Shown here in pieces: positions 1-5,858 of a stretch of DNA of 7,959 nt. This DNA is from Bacillota bacterium (GTDB lineage: Bacteria > Bacillota > Desulfitobacteriia > Desulfitobacteriales > Desulfitobacteriaceae): NCBI GenBank assembly GCA_021849995.1, contig JAJZSC010000122.1, forward strand, positions 1-7,959. The letters run 5' to 3'. Numbering within the stretch: the stretch's first letter is position 1; every line of letters starts with the position of its first letter. The notes beneath the pieces are model-generated. The model did not search any database. It saw only the letters and a program-made list of their open reading frames with translations, and had not been told where the DNA came from. Made by a program: the position numbers and the translations under genes.

Positions 1-2
1 AT

Positions 3-449
3 ATTATTCTACAACCTCAGGGTGCAGAGAGAAAGGTGAGAAGAACTTTATTAGAGCAGGGTTGGCTTATTAAAGACGAGGTTTTGGTAGAAGAAGATGG
101 ACTTATTTATGTAGTTATGGCCTACTCAAAATCAAAGGGGCATAGTCTTAACGAATTTAGAGAGCGTGAGCATAAATGGGTCCAGCAAATTCTTAGCCCT
201 ATACCAGATGTGCAGGAAGACTCCAAGCAAATTATCGCTCAGTTAATGTGGGAGTTTGGTCCATTACTCTTGGATAAACCAGATGAGCTTTTAAGAAGGC
301 AGCTAAAAGATCACATAAAAAGGTTAGAAGACATTTCTGAACAAATTGGCAAGACTCGAAGTGAAGAGACTTTAAAAAAACGTGAAGCTGTTCTGCTTGA
401 GAAATTTCTGGTGGAGGAGGTTTATAGATGGCTGTATCAGTCGGCTTAG
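3..449 (+). CDS. trmK: tRNA (adenine-22-N1)-methyltransferase TrmK, C-terminal part (5' end outside window)
   Basis: TrmK uses S-adenosylmethionine to methylate N1 of adenine 22 in tRNA. The reading frame is open from the window edge (first full codon at base 3), so the N-terminal half with the SAM-binding motif lies upstream and only 148 residues are visible. The visible part begins ILQPQGAERKVRRTL and continues EQGWLIKDEVLVEEDGLIYVV. This matches the end of the Rossmann-like methyltransferase domain of the Bacillus YqfN/TrmK family as I remember it. It is followed by a charged, helical C-terminal extension (roughly the last 60 residues, many K, E, R and L) that is typically coiled-coil in this family. 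A GTG at 36 is only an internal codon, because the family similarity continues upstream of it. The gene overlaps the Nif3-like gene by 22 bases, so the two are probably co-transcribed and translationally coupled, an arrangement common in Firmicutes. Confidence 0.88.
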   Translation: MILQPQGAERKVRRTLLEQGWLIKDEVLVEEDGLIYVVMAYSKSKGHSLNEFREREHKWVQQILSPIPDVQEDSKQIIAQLMWEFGPLLLDKPDELLRRQLKDHIKRLEDISEQIGKTRSEETLKKREAVLLEKFLVEEVYRWLYQSA

Positions 450-1618
450 TAGCACAGGTTCTGGAAAAGATCGCGCCAAAATCCTGGGCCGAGGATTGGG
501 ATAACGTTGGCTTGCTTGTTGGCGAAGCTTCAGCTTCAGTTGAGAGGGTTTTAATTGCCCTAGATGGGACAGTCAATGTAATAGAAGAGGCTCGGGAGAT
601 AGGTGCTCAACTAATAATCACTCACCACCCATTAATGTTTAGGCCTTTAAAAAATTTAAGAAATGACAACCTGTCTGCCCAAGTTCCAATCAGGGCATTA
701 AAATATGGAATTTCTTATTACGCTTCACATACAAACTTAGATCAGTCAAGATTATCAGCGAGTTGGAGTATCGGTGAAGCCTTAAAACTGCGTAAGCTTG
801 AATTATTGGCTGAAACAGCTCATGAAGAGTTAGTTAAATTGGTAGTCTTTGTTCCCGAGCCACAGGTAGAAGATGTCCGCTTAGCACTTGTTAGAGTAGG
901 AGTAGGAGACGGAGTTACGGAAGGCCCCGGAAGCGACCTATACTCTGAATGTTTTTTTCAGAGCGTTGGGGAAGGTATGTTTAGGCCGCTTCAAGGAGCA
1001 AATCCAGCCATTGGTGAACTAGGAGAATTAACAAAGGTAAATGAGGTAAAGCTCGAAGGAATTCTGCCTAAACAGCTTGTGAGCAGGGCTATTAAGGCTT
1101 TGCGGCAAGCACACCCATATGAAGAGCCGGCCTATGATCTTATTCCTCTTCACAACAATGGCAAGTCGCGAGGTTATGGGGTTATAGGTTACCTGGATAA
1201 GCCGGAAAAACTCAGAGAATTCTGGCCTAGGGTACTATCATCGCTGACTGACTTGGTCCCTAGCGAGCTCCTGCAGAGCAAGGCAGAGTCCGGGCTTTTC
1301 GGAGGAGTGCGTGTTGCCGGAGACTTAGATAAGGAAATTCGTAAAGTTGCCATAGCAAACGGCAGCGGGGGGAGTTTTGCTTCAAAAGCAGTATTCAAAG
1401 GTGCTGATTTATTCATCACTGGAGATATCGACTATCACGCAGTATTAGATTCTCTTGAGGCTGGTATGGCTATAGCGGATCTCGGTCATTACTGGAGTGA
1501 ACTGCCTATGCTTAAGAATATCGCTAATTGCCTTGCTGGCGAAAAACAACTACAGGGCATTGATATTTGTATCAGTAAAGCCAACAGTGTTCCTTGGGTT
1601 GAAGTAGGAAAGATTTAA
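428..1618 (+). CDS. yqfO: Nif3-like dinuclear metal centre protein (YqfO family)
   Basis: Member of the NIF3/YqfO family: toroidal hexamers that bind two metal ions per subunit. The exact substrate is not settled; GTP cyclohydrolase I type 2 is a common but doubtful label. All family signatures are present. The N-terminal AEDWDNVGLLVG lies at about residues 21-32. The first metal ligands are in ITHHP (H66, H67), with D105 in SHTNLD. The C-terminal ligands are in GHYWSE (H354, E358), preceded by the GADLFITGDIDYH segment. A middle domain of about 100 residues (roughly 133-240, ending in HPYEEPAYDLIPL) is the CutA/PII-like insert found in the long Firmicutes form. At 396 residues it is slightly longer than the Bacillus and Staphylococcus homologues. 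The ATG at 428 has a strong GGAGGAGG site about 8 bases upstream, inside the end of trmK. No convincing terminator follows it before the riboswitch. Confidence 0.93.
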   Translation: MAVSVGLVAQVLEKIAPKSWAEDWDNVGLLVGEASASVERVLIALDGTVNVIEEAREIGAQLIITHHPLMFRPLKNLRNDNLSAQVPIRALKYGISYYASHTNLDQSRLSASWSIGEALKLRKLELLAETAHEELVKLVVFVPEPQVEDVRLALVRVGVGDGVTEGPGSDLYSECFFQSVGEGMFRPLQGANPAIGELGELTKVNEVKLEGILPKQLVSRAIKALRQAHPYEEPAYDLIPLHNNGKSRGYGVIGYLDKPEKLREFWPRVLSSLTDLVPSELLQSKAESGLFGGVRVAGDLDKEIRKVAIANGSGGSFASKAVFKGADLFITGDIDYHAVLDSLEAGMAIADLGHYWSELPMLKNIANCLAGEKQLQGIDICISKANSVPWVEVGKI

Positions 1619-1683
1619 TAAAAAAAACGATGGTTTGGGTATCAAATACTATGAAAGTTCAAAAGATTTTTAGTACAAAGTTG

Positions 1684-1712
1684 TTGAATTCTAAGGATTA
1701 GACTTGTATAAT
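1684..1712 (+). promoter_or_regulatory. Sigma-70/SigA-type promoter of the riboswitch leader
   Basis: TTGAAT (1684-1689), a 17-base spacer, then a perfect TATAAT (1707-1712). The predicted transcription start, near 1719, coincides with the first base of riboswitch helix P1, which independently supports the assignment. Confidence 0.75.
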
Positions 1713-1718
1713 GGAATT

Positions 1719-1804
1719 AGCAAAGGGGAGTAGCTTTTTACTGGTAAGTCAACATTCGACAGTGCAGTCTGGCTTCCAGGACGTTAGTCAGCAAGACCTT
1801 TGTT
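1719..1804 (+). promoter_or_regulatory. yybP-ykoY (manganese) riboswitch aptamer
   Basis: The conserved parts of the yybP-ykoY aptamer are recognisable: AAAGGGGAGTAGC near the 5' end (1722-1734), an internal GTCTGGCTT segment (1767-1775), and GCAAGACCTTTG at the 3' end (1791-1802). CAAAGG (1721-1726) pairs with CCTTTG (1797-1802) to close helix P1, extendable by two pairs. In this family Mn2+ docks two hairpin loops and stabilises P1, and genes under its control usually export or handle manganese. Here the 3' strand of P1 is also the 5' strand of the following terminator, so ligand binding should prevent termination: an ON switch for Mn2+. The odd point is that no recognisable manganese-related gene follows; the next intact reading frame starts at 2239, about 400 bases on. 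Confidence 0.88.
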
Positions 1805-1836
1805 CCATTTAAAGGAACAAAGGTCTGTTCTTTTTA
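1794..1836 (+). terminator. Riboswitch-controlled intrinsic terminator
   Basis: AGACCTTTGTTCC (1794-1806) pairs perfectly over 13 bp with GGAACAAAGGTCT (1814-1826) across a 7-base loop, followed by the T-rich run GTTCTTTTT. The left arm contains the aptamer's P1 3' strand, so aptamer and terminator are mutually exclusive folds. Confidence 0.88.
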
Positions 1837-1942
1837 GATGGGAAAACTGCAAATTGTGAAGTAAAGAGGTGATTTAAATTATTTAAACCAGAGTTTATCT
1901 ACTCAACTGGAACTGACATTAATAAATACCAATATTTGTAGC

Positions 1943-1987
1943 ACTAAGAAAGTTGACATTCTTAGTCGGATTTAGTATCATACTAAA
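1943..1987 (+). repeat. Two adjacent small hairpins
   Basis: ACTAAGAA (1943-1950) pairs with TTCTTAGT (1959-1966) across 8 bases. Four bases later TTTAGTA (1971-1977) pairs with TACTAAA (1981-1987) across 3 bases. Neither is followed by a T-run, so they are not ordinary terminators. They may be part of a structured leader or small RNA; the function is unknown. Confidence 0.5.
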
Positions 1988-2068
1988 TGATTAGAAAATC
2001 TTAAAAAATAATAATTCTAAAATATTTTCCATGTACTTCTTTAGTGTGATTTGCCTCACGTGGAATGA

Positions 2069-2102
2069 ATTCTATAACAATTATAATTGTAGTAAATAGA
2101 AT
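2069..2102 (+). repeat. Nested inverted repeat around a 14-bp palindrome
   Basis: ATTCTAT (2069-2075) and ATAGAAT (2096-2102) flank the perfect palindrome ACAATTATAATTGT (2077-2090). This could be an operator for a dimeric regulator or an RNA hairpin upstream of the small gene at 2239. Its extreme AT content means part of it could be chance. Confidence 0.4.
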
Positions 2103-2238
2103 ACGATAATTGTATAATTGAACTAGTAAGTAGTTTCACAAGATTTGCAAGCTGAAGTTGAGTTCAAGAAATATGTGAGAATTAGTTGTAGCAGTAGTTT
2201 ATACAGTTTGATATCAGAAATTAAGGAGGAATATTACA

Positions 2239-2418
2239 ATGAGTCGAGCAGAAATTTTACGTCAAGAGCGAGAGAAAATTATGACTAAGATCGCTAATGA
2301 TGAACAAAATCGTGCAAAATTACTTGCAGCTTTAATCGATATCGATGACGAGATGGAAGAGCTTGAAATTAAAAACTCTCGCAAAATTAGAAACGCTCAC
2401 CAGAATTTGTCTGCATAA
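2239..2418 (+). CDS. Small charged, probably coiled-coil protein (59 aa), unknown function
   Basis: ATG at 2239 preceded by AAGGAGGA (2223-2230) at ideal spacing; stop TAA at 2416-2418. The product starts MSRAEILRQEREKIMTKIAN and ends HQNLSA. It is rich in E, K, R, I and L, and hydrophobic residues recur at heptad-like spacing (for example LLAALIDIDDEMEELEI at 28-44), so one long amphipathic helix or coiled coil is likely. There is no signal peptide, membrane segment, cysteine pair or recognisable domain. It sits between the riboswitch leader and rnpB, and only 14 bases separate its stop from the -35 box of rnpB. I do not recognise the family. The strong ribosome binding site, uninterrupted frame and protein-like composition argue that it is real. 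It could be regulated by read-through from the manganese riboswitch, but the 400-base distance makes that uncertain. Confidence 0.72.
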   Translation: MSRAEILRQEREKIMTKIANDEQNRAKLLAALIDIDDEMEELEIKNSRKIRNAHQNLSA

Positions 2419-2432
2419 TCATAATTAAACAT

Positions 2433-2461
2433 TTGACCATAAACTTTTTTTAGAGTAATAT
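2433..2461 (+). promoter_or_regulatory. rnpB promoter
   Basis: TTGACC (2433-2438), 17-base spacer, TAATAT (2456-2461). The predicted start, about 7 bases downstream, falls at 2468-2469, where helix P1 of the RNase P RNA begins. Confidence 0.82.
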
Positions 2462-2468
2462 AGTTAAG

Positions 2469-2898
2469 CGAAGTTGACTGGATGATCGCGGAAGCAGGGA
2501 CCGAAAGGTCGCTTCTGAGGAAAGTCCGGGCTCCATAGGGCAAGGTGCTGGGTAACGCCCAGTGGGGGAAACCCCAAGGAAAGTGCAACAGAGATATACC
2601 GCCCGGCCCTAAACATTTTATCTTAATGATGTTAAGTTATGATTTATCTTAATGATTTTTAAGTTACTATGTTTAGGGCCGGGTAAGGGTGGAAAGGCGA
2701 GGTAAGAGCTCACCGGCAGCCAGGTGACTGGCTGGCCCTGCAAACCCCACCTGGAGCAAGACCGAATAGGGGAACAATGAAACTGCCCGTTTCGTTCCCG
2801 GGTAAGGTCGCTTGAGGCCGTTGGCAACAACGGTCCTAGATAGATGATCATTACCTCTCATATGGGAGGAACAGAACCCGGCTTATAGGTCAACTTCG
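2469..2898 (+). ncRNA. rnpB: RNase P RNA, bacterial type A
   Basis: Catalytic RNA that removes 5' leaders from precursor tRNAs together with the small protein RnpA. The conserved core reads GAGGAAAGTCCGGGCTCC (2517-2534) near the 5' end. The middle contains GGTAAGAGCTCACCGGCAG and the GCAAACCCCACCTGGAGCAA segment. The 3' end carries the AGATAGATGA and ACAGAACCCGGCTTAT elements. Helix P1 is a perfect 10-bp pairing of CGAAGTTGAC (2469-2478) with GTCAACTTCG (2889-2898), which sets the ends. The layout fits the ancestral type A rather than the Bacillus-type B. The P12 arm is unusually long: a perfect 15-bp stem (2602-2616 with 2669-2683) capped by an AT-rich insert. Reading frames across this locus on the minus strand are shadows of the RNA. 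Confidence 0.96.
2617..2666 (+). repeat. Tandem duplication in the P12 tip of rnpB
   Basis: TTTATCTTAATGAT occurs at 2617-2630 and again at 2643-2656, each followed by a TTAAGTTA-like tail, giving a period of 26 bases. Each copy can fold as a small hairpin (CTTAA...TTAAG; about 2622-2636 and 2649-2663). The enlarged P12 tip is thus probably two tandem mini-hairpins on top of the GC-rich stem. Confidence 0.75.
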
Positions 2899-2954
2899 TA
2901 TTCATAATAAATATACAAGCCTTCAATCCCATGTTAGGGTATAATATCATTGAC

Positions 2955-2990
2955 AACAGTAAGTAAATTTAACTTGCTGTTTTTCTTTTC
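2955..2990 (+). terminator. Intrinsic terminator downstream of rnpB
   Basis: AACAGTAAGT (2955-2964) pairs with ACTTGCTGTT (2972-2981) with a single G-U pair and a 7-base loop, followed by TTTTCTTTTC. It lies about 57 bases after the mature 3' end of the RNase P RNA. Confidence 0.75.
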
Positions 2991-3059
2991 CTAGAAATAA
3001 ATAAGGCATTAGTAGGAACGGTTAAATAACTTCTTACTTGTAGCCAATGGTTAGTTACA

Positions 3060-3129
3060 CTTTCCATAAGTAAAGCGTCCATCGATGTGAAATGTTTCGA
3101 TGATATTGCATTAAACAATTTATGGAAAG
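3060..3129 (+). repeat. Inverted repeat in front of the aldolase gene
   Basis: CTTTCCATAA (3060-3069) is the exact reverse complement of TTATGGAAAG (3120-3129). Inside this pair, CATCGA (3080-3085) can pair with TCGATG (3097-3102). It may be an operator or a leader-RNA fold; no T-run follows. It overlaps the upstream candidate ATG at 3122, another reason to prefer the later start. Confidence 0.5.
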
Positions 3130-3172
3130 CGTTTTTGGTTTTTCAGATTCAGAGAAATGGATGGTTGTAAAG

Positions 3173-3943
3173 ATGAAGAATTCACTAAAGGAAAAGCTGG
3201 TGCAAGGGAAAAGTGTTTTTGGCACATGGATCATGACCAGCGGCCTGGATACGGCGGAAATCCTGGCTCAGGTCGGAGCGGATTGCATCATGATTGACAT
3301 TGAACACGGATCGATGGATATTGAGACGGCAGGCCGTATGGTATCCCTGATCAAGCCTTCCGGCACAACACCCTTGCTTAGAGTCGCCGGAAACGATATA
3401 AACCTAATCAAACGCGGCCTGGATACCGGGGCAGAAGGTGTGATGGTGCCTATGGTAAACACCAGGGAAGAAGCAGAGAATTTGGTGAAATATTGCAAAT
3501 ACCCACCAGCAGGTGTGCGCGGCAGGGGTCCTGGAAGAGCAGTGCTTTTCGGCTCTGGGGGAGGAGACCCTGAATATTATGCCAAAGCAAATGACGAAAT
3601 TCTGGTAATTGTGCAGATCGAACATATCGAAGCGGTAGAAAATGTTTATGATATTCTGTCTGTTCCAGGCATAGATATCGCCTTTATCGGTCCGATGGAT
3701 CTCACCCTGTCGATGGGCTTGTACGGACAGACCAATCATCCCGAAGTCTTGAAGTCCTATGAGCGAGTAGTCGACGCTTGCAAGAAAAACAATGTGGTTC
3801 CGGGGATTTTGACCGGGACTGGTGGAATTAAGCAACATCTGGATATTGGGTTTCGCTTCTTATTAGGCGGAATTGACAGCAACATTCTGTATACCGGTGC
3901 CAAGGCTATCGTGGATGAGTTCAAGAACCTTGACGGCAGATAA
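3173..3943 (+). CDS. HpcH/HpaI family class II aldolase
   Basis: Metal-dependent pyruvate aldolase of the HpcH/HpaI fold (TIM barrel), which reversibly cleaves 2-keto-4-hydroxy acids to pyruvate plus an aldehyde. Relatives include 4-hydroxy-2-oxoheptanedioate and 2-keto-3-deoxy-L-rhamnonate aldolases; the substrate cannot be read from sequence. Counting from the ATG at 3173 gives 256 residues. The catalytic His is H45 (IDIEHG), the substrate-binding Arg is R70 (LLRVAG), and the metal ligands are E150 (VQIEH) and D176 (FIGPMDL). These nearly match the His45/Arg70/Glu149/Asp175 of E. coli HpaI. That match is why I choose 3173 over the in-frame ATG at 3122, which would add 17 non-family residues. 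Neither start has a good ribosome binding site. The gene is visibly GC-richer than its neighbours, suggesting a different origin. No partner catabolic gene is nearby. Confidence 0.85.
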   Translation: MKNSLKEKLVQGKSVFGTWIMTSGLDTAEILAQVGADCIMIDIEHGSMDIETAGRMVSLIKPSGTTPLLRVAGNDINLIKRGLDTGAEGVMVPMVNTREEAENLVKYCKYPPAGVRGRGPGRAVLFGSGGGDPEYYAKANDEILVIVQIEHIEAVENVYDILSVPGIDIAFIGPMDLTLSMGLYGQTNHPEVLKSYERVVDACKKNNVVPGILTGTGGIKQHLDIGFRFLLGGIDSNILYTGAKAIVDEFKNLDGR

Positions 3944-4178
3944 CGGGTTTAATTAATCTAACTCTTATTTGACTTTGATTCTGTAGAAAATGATGACGTA
4001 GGGTATTACTTATTGACGAACGGTTTAGCCACATGAATTATTTAATAACATTGAAATTCATATTCTCGAGTTATCTTTCATTTATCTTTTCCTCTTCATA
4101 TCTGTGAAACTTATCACTAGAATTAAATAGTAGAATTAAATGTTTTCATAATGGTCTACTTTACGGTATTTAAGGAAT
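3944..4178. other. Intergenic stretch without recognised gene
   Basis: First part of the 314-base gap after the aldolase. It is AT-rich, with no open frame that looks protein-like and no clear terminator for the aldolase. A loose ATGAATT...AATTCAT pairing near 4033-4070 is the only structure noticed. The rest of the gap holds the ATPase promoter and palindrome, listed separately. Confidence 0.5.
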
Positions 4179-4207
4179 TTGAGTCGAATTAAAGAAAGAT
4201 GTTATAC
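4179..4207 (+). promoter_or_regulatory. Promoter of the ATPase gene
   Basis: TTGAGT (4179-4184), 17-base spacer, TTATAC (4202-4207). The predicted start, near 4214, lies within the palindrome that follows, so a protein bound there would block initiation. Confidence 0.62.
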
Positions 4208-4245
4208 TTTAGATTATTATAATTTTGAGTATAATATAATCTAAA
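4208..4245 (+). repeat. Palindrome between promoter and ribosome binding site of the ATPase gene
   Basis: TTTAGATTAT (4208-4217) is the exact reverse complement of ATAATCTAAA (4236-4245). Inside, TATA (4218-4221) can pair with TATA (4230-4233), leaving a 2-base bulge. It covers the likely transcription start and ends next to the AAAGAGGT ribosome binding site (4243-4250). It could be an operator or a 5' leader hairpin limiting translation. Confidence 0.6.
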
Positions 4246-4257
4246 GAGGTGGCTTTA

Positions 4258-5646
4258 ATGAAACAATTTATTGATCGCTATGATGAGTTGCGTTTTTTAC
4301 AGGAAGAATATCGACGTGAAGGTTCATCACTGGTCGTGTTGTACGGCAGACGACGTGTTGGCAAGACTACGCTGCTGACGGAGTTTATGAAAGATAAGGA
4401 CGGCATTTATTATCTGGCTACTCAGGAAGCAGAAGCGGAGAATCGTAATGCTTTTAAAGATATGGCAGCAGAATATATGGGAAATGCATTATTGAAAACA
4501 GCGGTTATTAATGAGTGGACCGTTATTTTTAAAACATTGGTCGAATATCCGCAGGAGGCTAAGCTGCTGATTGTTATTGATGAGTTTCAGTATTTGGGTA
4601 AAACGAATCCGGCGTTTCCATCGGTTTTTCAAAAGATTTGGGACACTGTTTTAAAAGATAAAAATACAATGGTTGTATTGTGCGGTTCGTTGATTTCTAT
4701 GATGGAGTCTCAGACATTGGCCTACGGCAGCCCTTTATATGGCCGAAGGACAGGGCAAATGAAGTTAAAACAGATTGACTTTCCTTATTATCAGGATTTC
4801 TTTAAAAATAAAAGTCGCAAAGAACTGATTGAGTGCTATGCGGTAACCGGTGGTGTGCCGAAATATATTGAACAGTTTCAAAACGATAGTGATATTTATT
4901 CGGCCATCCAAAAAAACATCTTGGATAAGTCCAGCTTTCTATATGAAGAACCGCATTTTTTACTGCAAAATGAGGTCTCGGAAATTGGCAGTTATTTTTC
5001 TGTGATTAAGGCTATAGCGGCTGGCAACCAAAAACTGTCTAAAATATCGACCGCCTTGGAAGTTAAGCAGACGGGGCTTTCCAAATATCTAAAAACCCTC
5101 ATTGACCTCAATATTTTGGAACGCCAGGTGCCGATTACAGAAGAGCATCCTGAAAAAAGCAAACGAGGTTTGTATAAGATTAAAGACAATTTCATCAGCT
5201 TCTGGTTCAAATTTGTTTATCCTAATTTGAACTTTTTAGAGCGGGATCGAGAAGAAATAGTTATGCAGAAAATCCGTCAGAATTTTATTGATAATCATGT
5301 TGCATATGTTTATGAAGAGGTTTGTCTTAGTACTTTATGGCAGATGAACAGTGAAGGACATTGGTCATTTTACTTTAACAGAGCTGGGCGATGGTGGGAC
5401 AATCAGACGGAAATTGACCTGGTGGCTTACGATACCAAAGGCTCCGATATAATTTTTGGCGAATGCAAGTACCACGAACAACCAGTCGATGTCGATGTTT
5501 TTTATGCGTTGGTAAAAAAAGCTGAAGCTGTTGCATGGAAACAAAACCAGCGTAAAAACTGGTACGTTTTGTTTAGCATCAATGGATTCACCGAAGCTAT
5601 GCAGGTTTTGGCGAAAGAACGAGAAGATATCATACTCTCAAGATGA
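4258..5646 (+). CDS. AAA-type ATPase with DUF234 (PD-(D/E)XK-like) C-terminal domain
   Basis: Archaeal/bacterial ATPase_2 family protein of 462 residues. Walker A is GRRRVGKT (residues 30-37) and Walker B is LLIVIDEFQYL (103-113, D108-E109). The family-typical PLYGRRTGQM segment follows near 160. A winged-helix-like part lies around 250-290 (LSKISTALEVKQTGLSKYL). The C-terminal DUF234 region holds EIDLVAYD (385-392) and FGECK (400-404); D387, E402 and K404 fit a PD-(D/E)XK nuclease-type active site. The biological role of the family is not established; it is widespread in archaea and anaerobes and often patchily distributed near mobile or defence genes. The start is ATG 4258 because AAAGAGGT lies 7 bases upstream; the in-frame GTG at 4249 overlaps that site and has none of its own. 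It forms a one-gene unit with its own promoter and palindrome. Confidence 0.9.
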   Translation: MKQFIDRYDELRFLQEEYRREGSSLVVLYGRRRVGKTTLLTEFMKDKDGIYYLATQEAEAENRNAFKDMAAEYMGNALLKTAVINEWTVIFKTLVEYPQEAKLLIVIDEFQYLGKTNPAFPSVFQKIWDTVLKDKNTMVVLCGSLISMMESQTLAYGSPLYGRRTGQMKLKQIDFPYYQDFFKNKSRKELIECYAVTGGVPKYIEQFQNDSDIYSAIQKNILDKSSFLYEEPHFLLQNEVSEIGSYFSVIKAIAAGNQKLSKISTALEVKQTGLSKYLKTLIDLNILERQVPITEEHPEKSKRGLYKIKDNFISFWFKFVYPNLNFLERDREEIVMQKIRQNFIDNHVAYVYEEVCLSTLWQMNSEGHWSFYFNRAGRWWDNQTEIDLVAYDTKGSDIIFGECKYHEQPVDVDVFYALVKKAEAVAWKQNQRKNWYVLFSINGFTEAMQVLAKEREDIILSR

Positions 5647-5704
5647 TTCCTGTATAGTAGACTGCTTTTTACTTGACATTCGTAAGTTGTTCAAATTATC
5701 GGCA

Positions 5705-5725
5705 TAAATTTTTTAATTTATTTTC
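5705..5725 (+). terminator. Possible weak terminator after the ATPase gene
   Basis: TAAATT (5705-5710) pairs with AATTTA (5715-5720) around TTTT, followed by TTTTC. The stem is short and all A-T, so it may be nothing more than AT-rich sequence. Confidence 0.25.
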
Positions 5726-5742
5726 ATAGCTCTCTTAAATTG

Positions 5743-5786
5743 GCAATAAGTCTCCGCATTTCCAAACATTTGCGGAGACTTATTGC
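5743..5786 (+). repeat. Perfect 16-bp inverted repeat upstream of the AbiE operon
   Basis: GCAATAAGTCTCCGCA (5743-5758) and TGCGGAGACTTATTGC (5771-5786) are exact reverse complements separated by 12 bases. No T-run follows on either strand, so it is unlikely to be a normal terminator. It ends 9 bases before the -35 box of the AbiE promoter. AbiEi antitoxins are known to bind inverted repeats at their own promoter, so this is the best candidate operator; that role is inferred. Confidence 0.85.
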
Positions 5787-5795
5787 GGGTAATTA

Positions 5796-5824
5796 TTTAC
5801 AATTGGTTAATTGAGAACTATAAT
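5796..5824 (+). promoter_or_regulatory. Promoter of the abiEi-abiEii operon
   Basis: TTTACA (5796-5801), 17-base spacer, perfect TATAAT (5819-5824). Initiation near 5831 leaves a leader of about 28 bases before the ATG at 5859 and excludes the upstream in-frame TTG at 5811. Confidence 0.8.
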
Positions 5825-5858
5825 ATTAATTAAGAAACTTTTTGAAGCAGGTGATTTC

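Larger units (their letters stand above)
1837..2238 (+). other. About 400-base gap with no intact gene
   Basis: AT-rich and without a reading frame of useful length on either strand. Just after the riboswitch there is a good ribosome binding site (AAAGAGGTGA, 1863-1872). An in-frame stretch beginning LFKPEFIYSTGTDINKYQYL follows at 1879, but it has TTA where a start codon would sit and ends in TAG after 20 codons. It may be the decayed start of the gene once controlled by the riboswitch. The rest contains several hairpins (listed separately) and possible TATAAT-like boxes, none paired with a convincing -35. It is presumably the 5' leader of the small protein at 2239. Confidence 0.5.

Noticed and set aside
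232..576. Minus-strand open frame over the trmK/nif3 boundary
   Set aside because: Shadow of two well-supported plus-strand genes; no ribosome binding site and no recognisable protein features.
2397..2861. Several minus-strand open frames across rnpB
   Set aside because: They lie antisense to a highly conserved structural RNA and contain translations of its stems; no domain is recognisable.
3122..3172. Upstream start (ATG 3122) for the aldolase
   Set aside because: It adds 17 residues that do not fit the family, lacks a ribosome binding site and falls in an inverted repeat; counting from 3173 places the catalytic residues at family positions.
3404..3838. 144-codon minus-strand open frame inside the aldolase
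   Set aside because: Fully antisense to a gene with intact catalytic motifs; composition is not protein-like.
4249..4257. GTG start at 4249 for the ATPase
   Set aside because: It overlaps the ribosome binding site that serves ATG 4258 and has no site of its own.
5673..5701. TTGACA at 5673 as a promoter for the AbiE operon
   Set aside because: A perfect -35 but the matching -10 position reads TTATCG; the TTTACA/TATAAT pair at 5796-5824 is far better and closer.
5811..5858. TTG start at 5811 for AbiEi
   Set aside because: It lies within the promoter, upstream of the predicted transcription start; ATG 5859 has a ribosome binding site.
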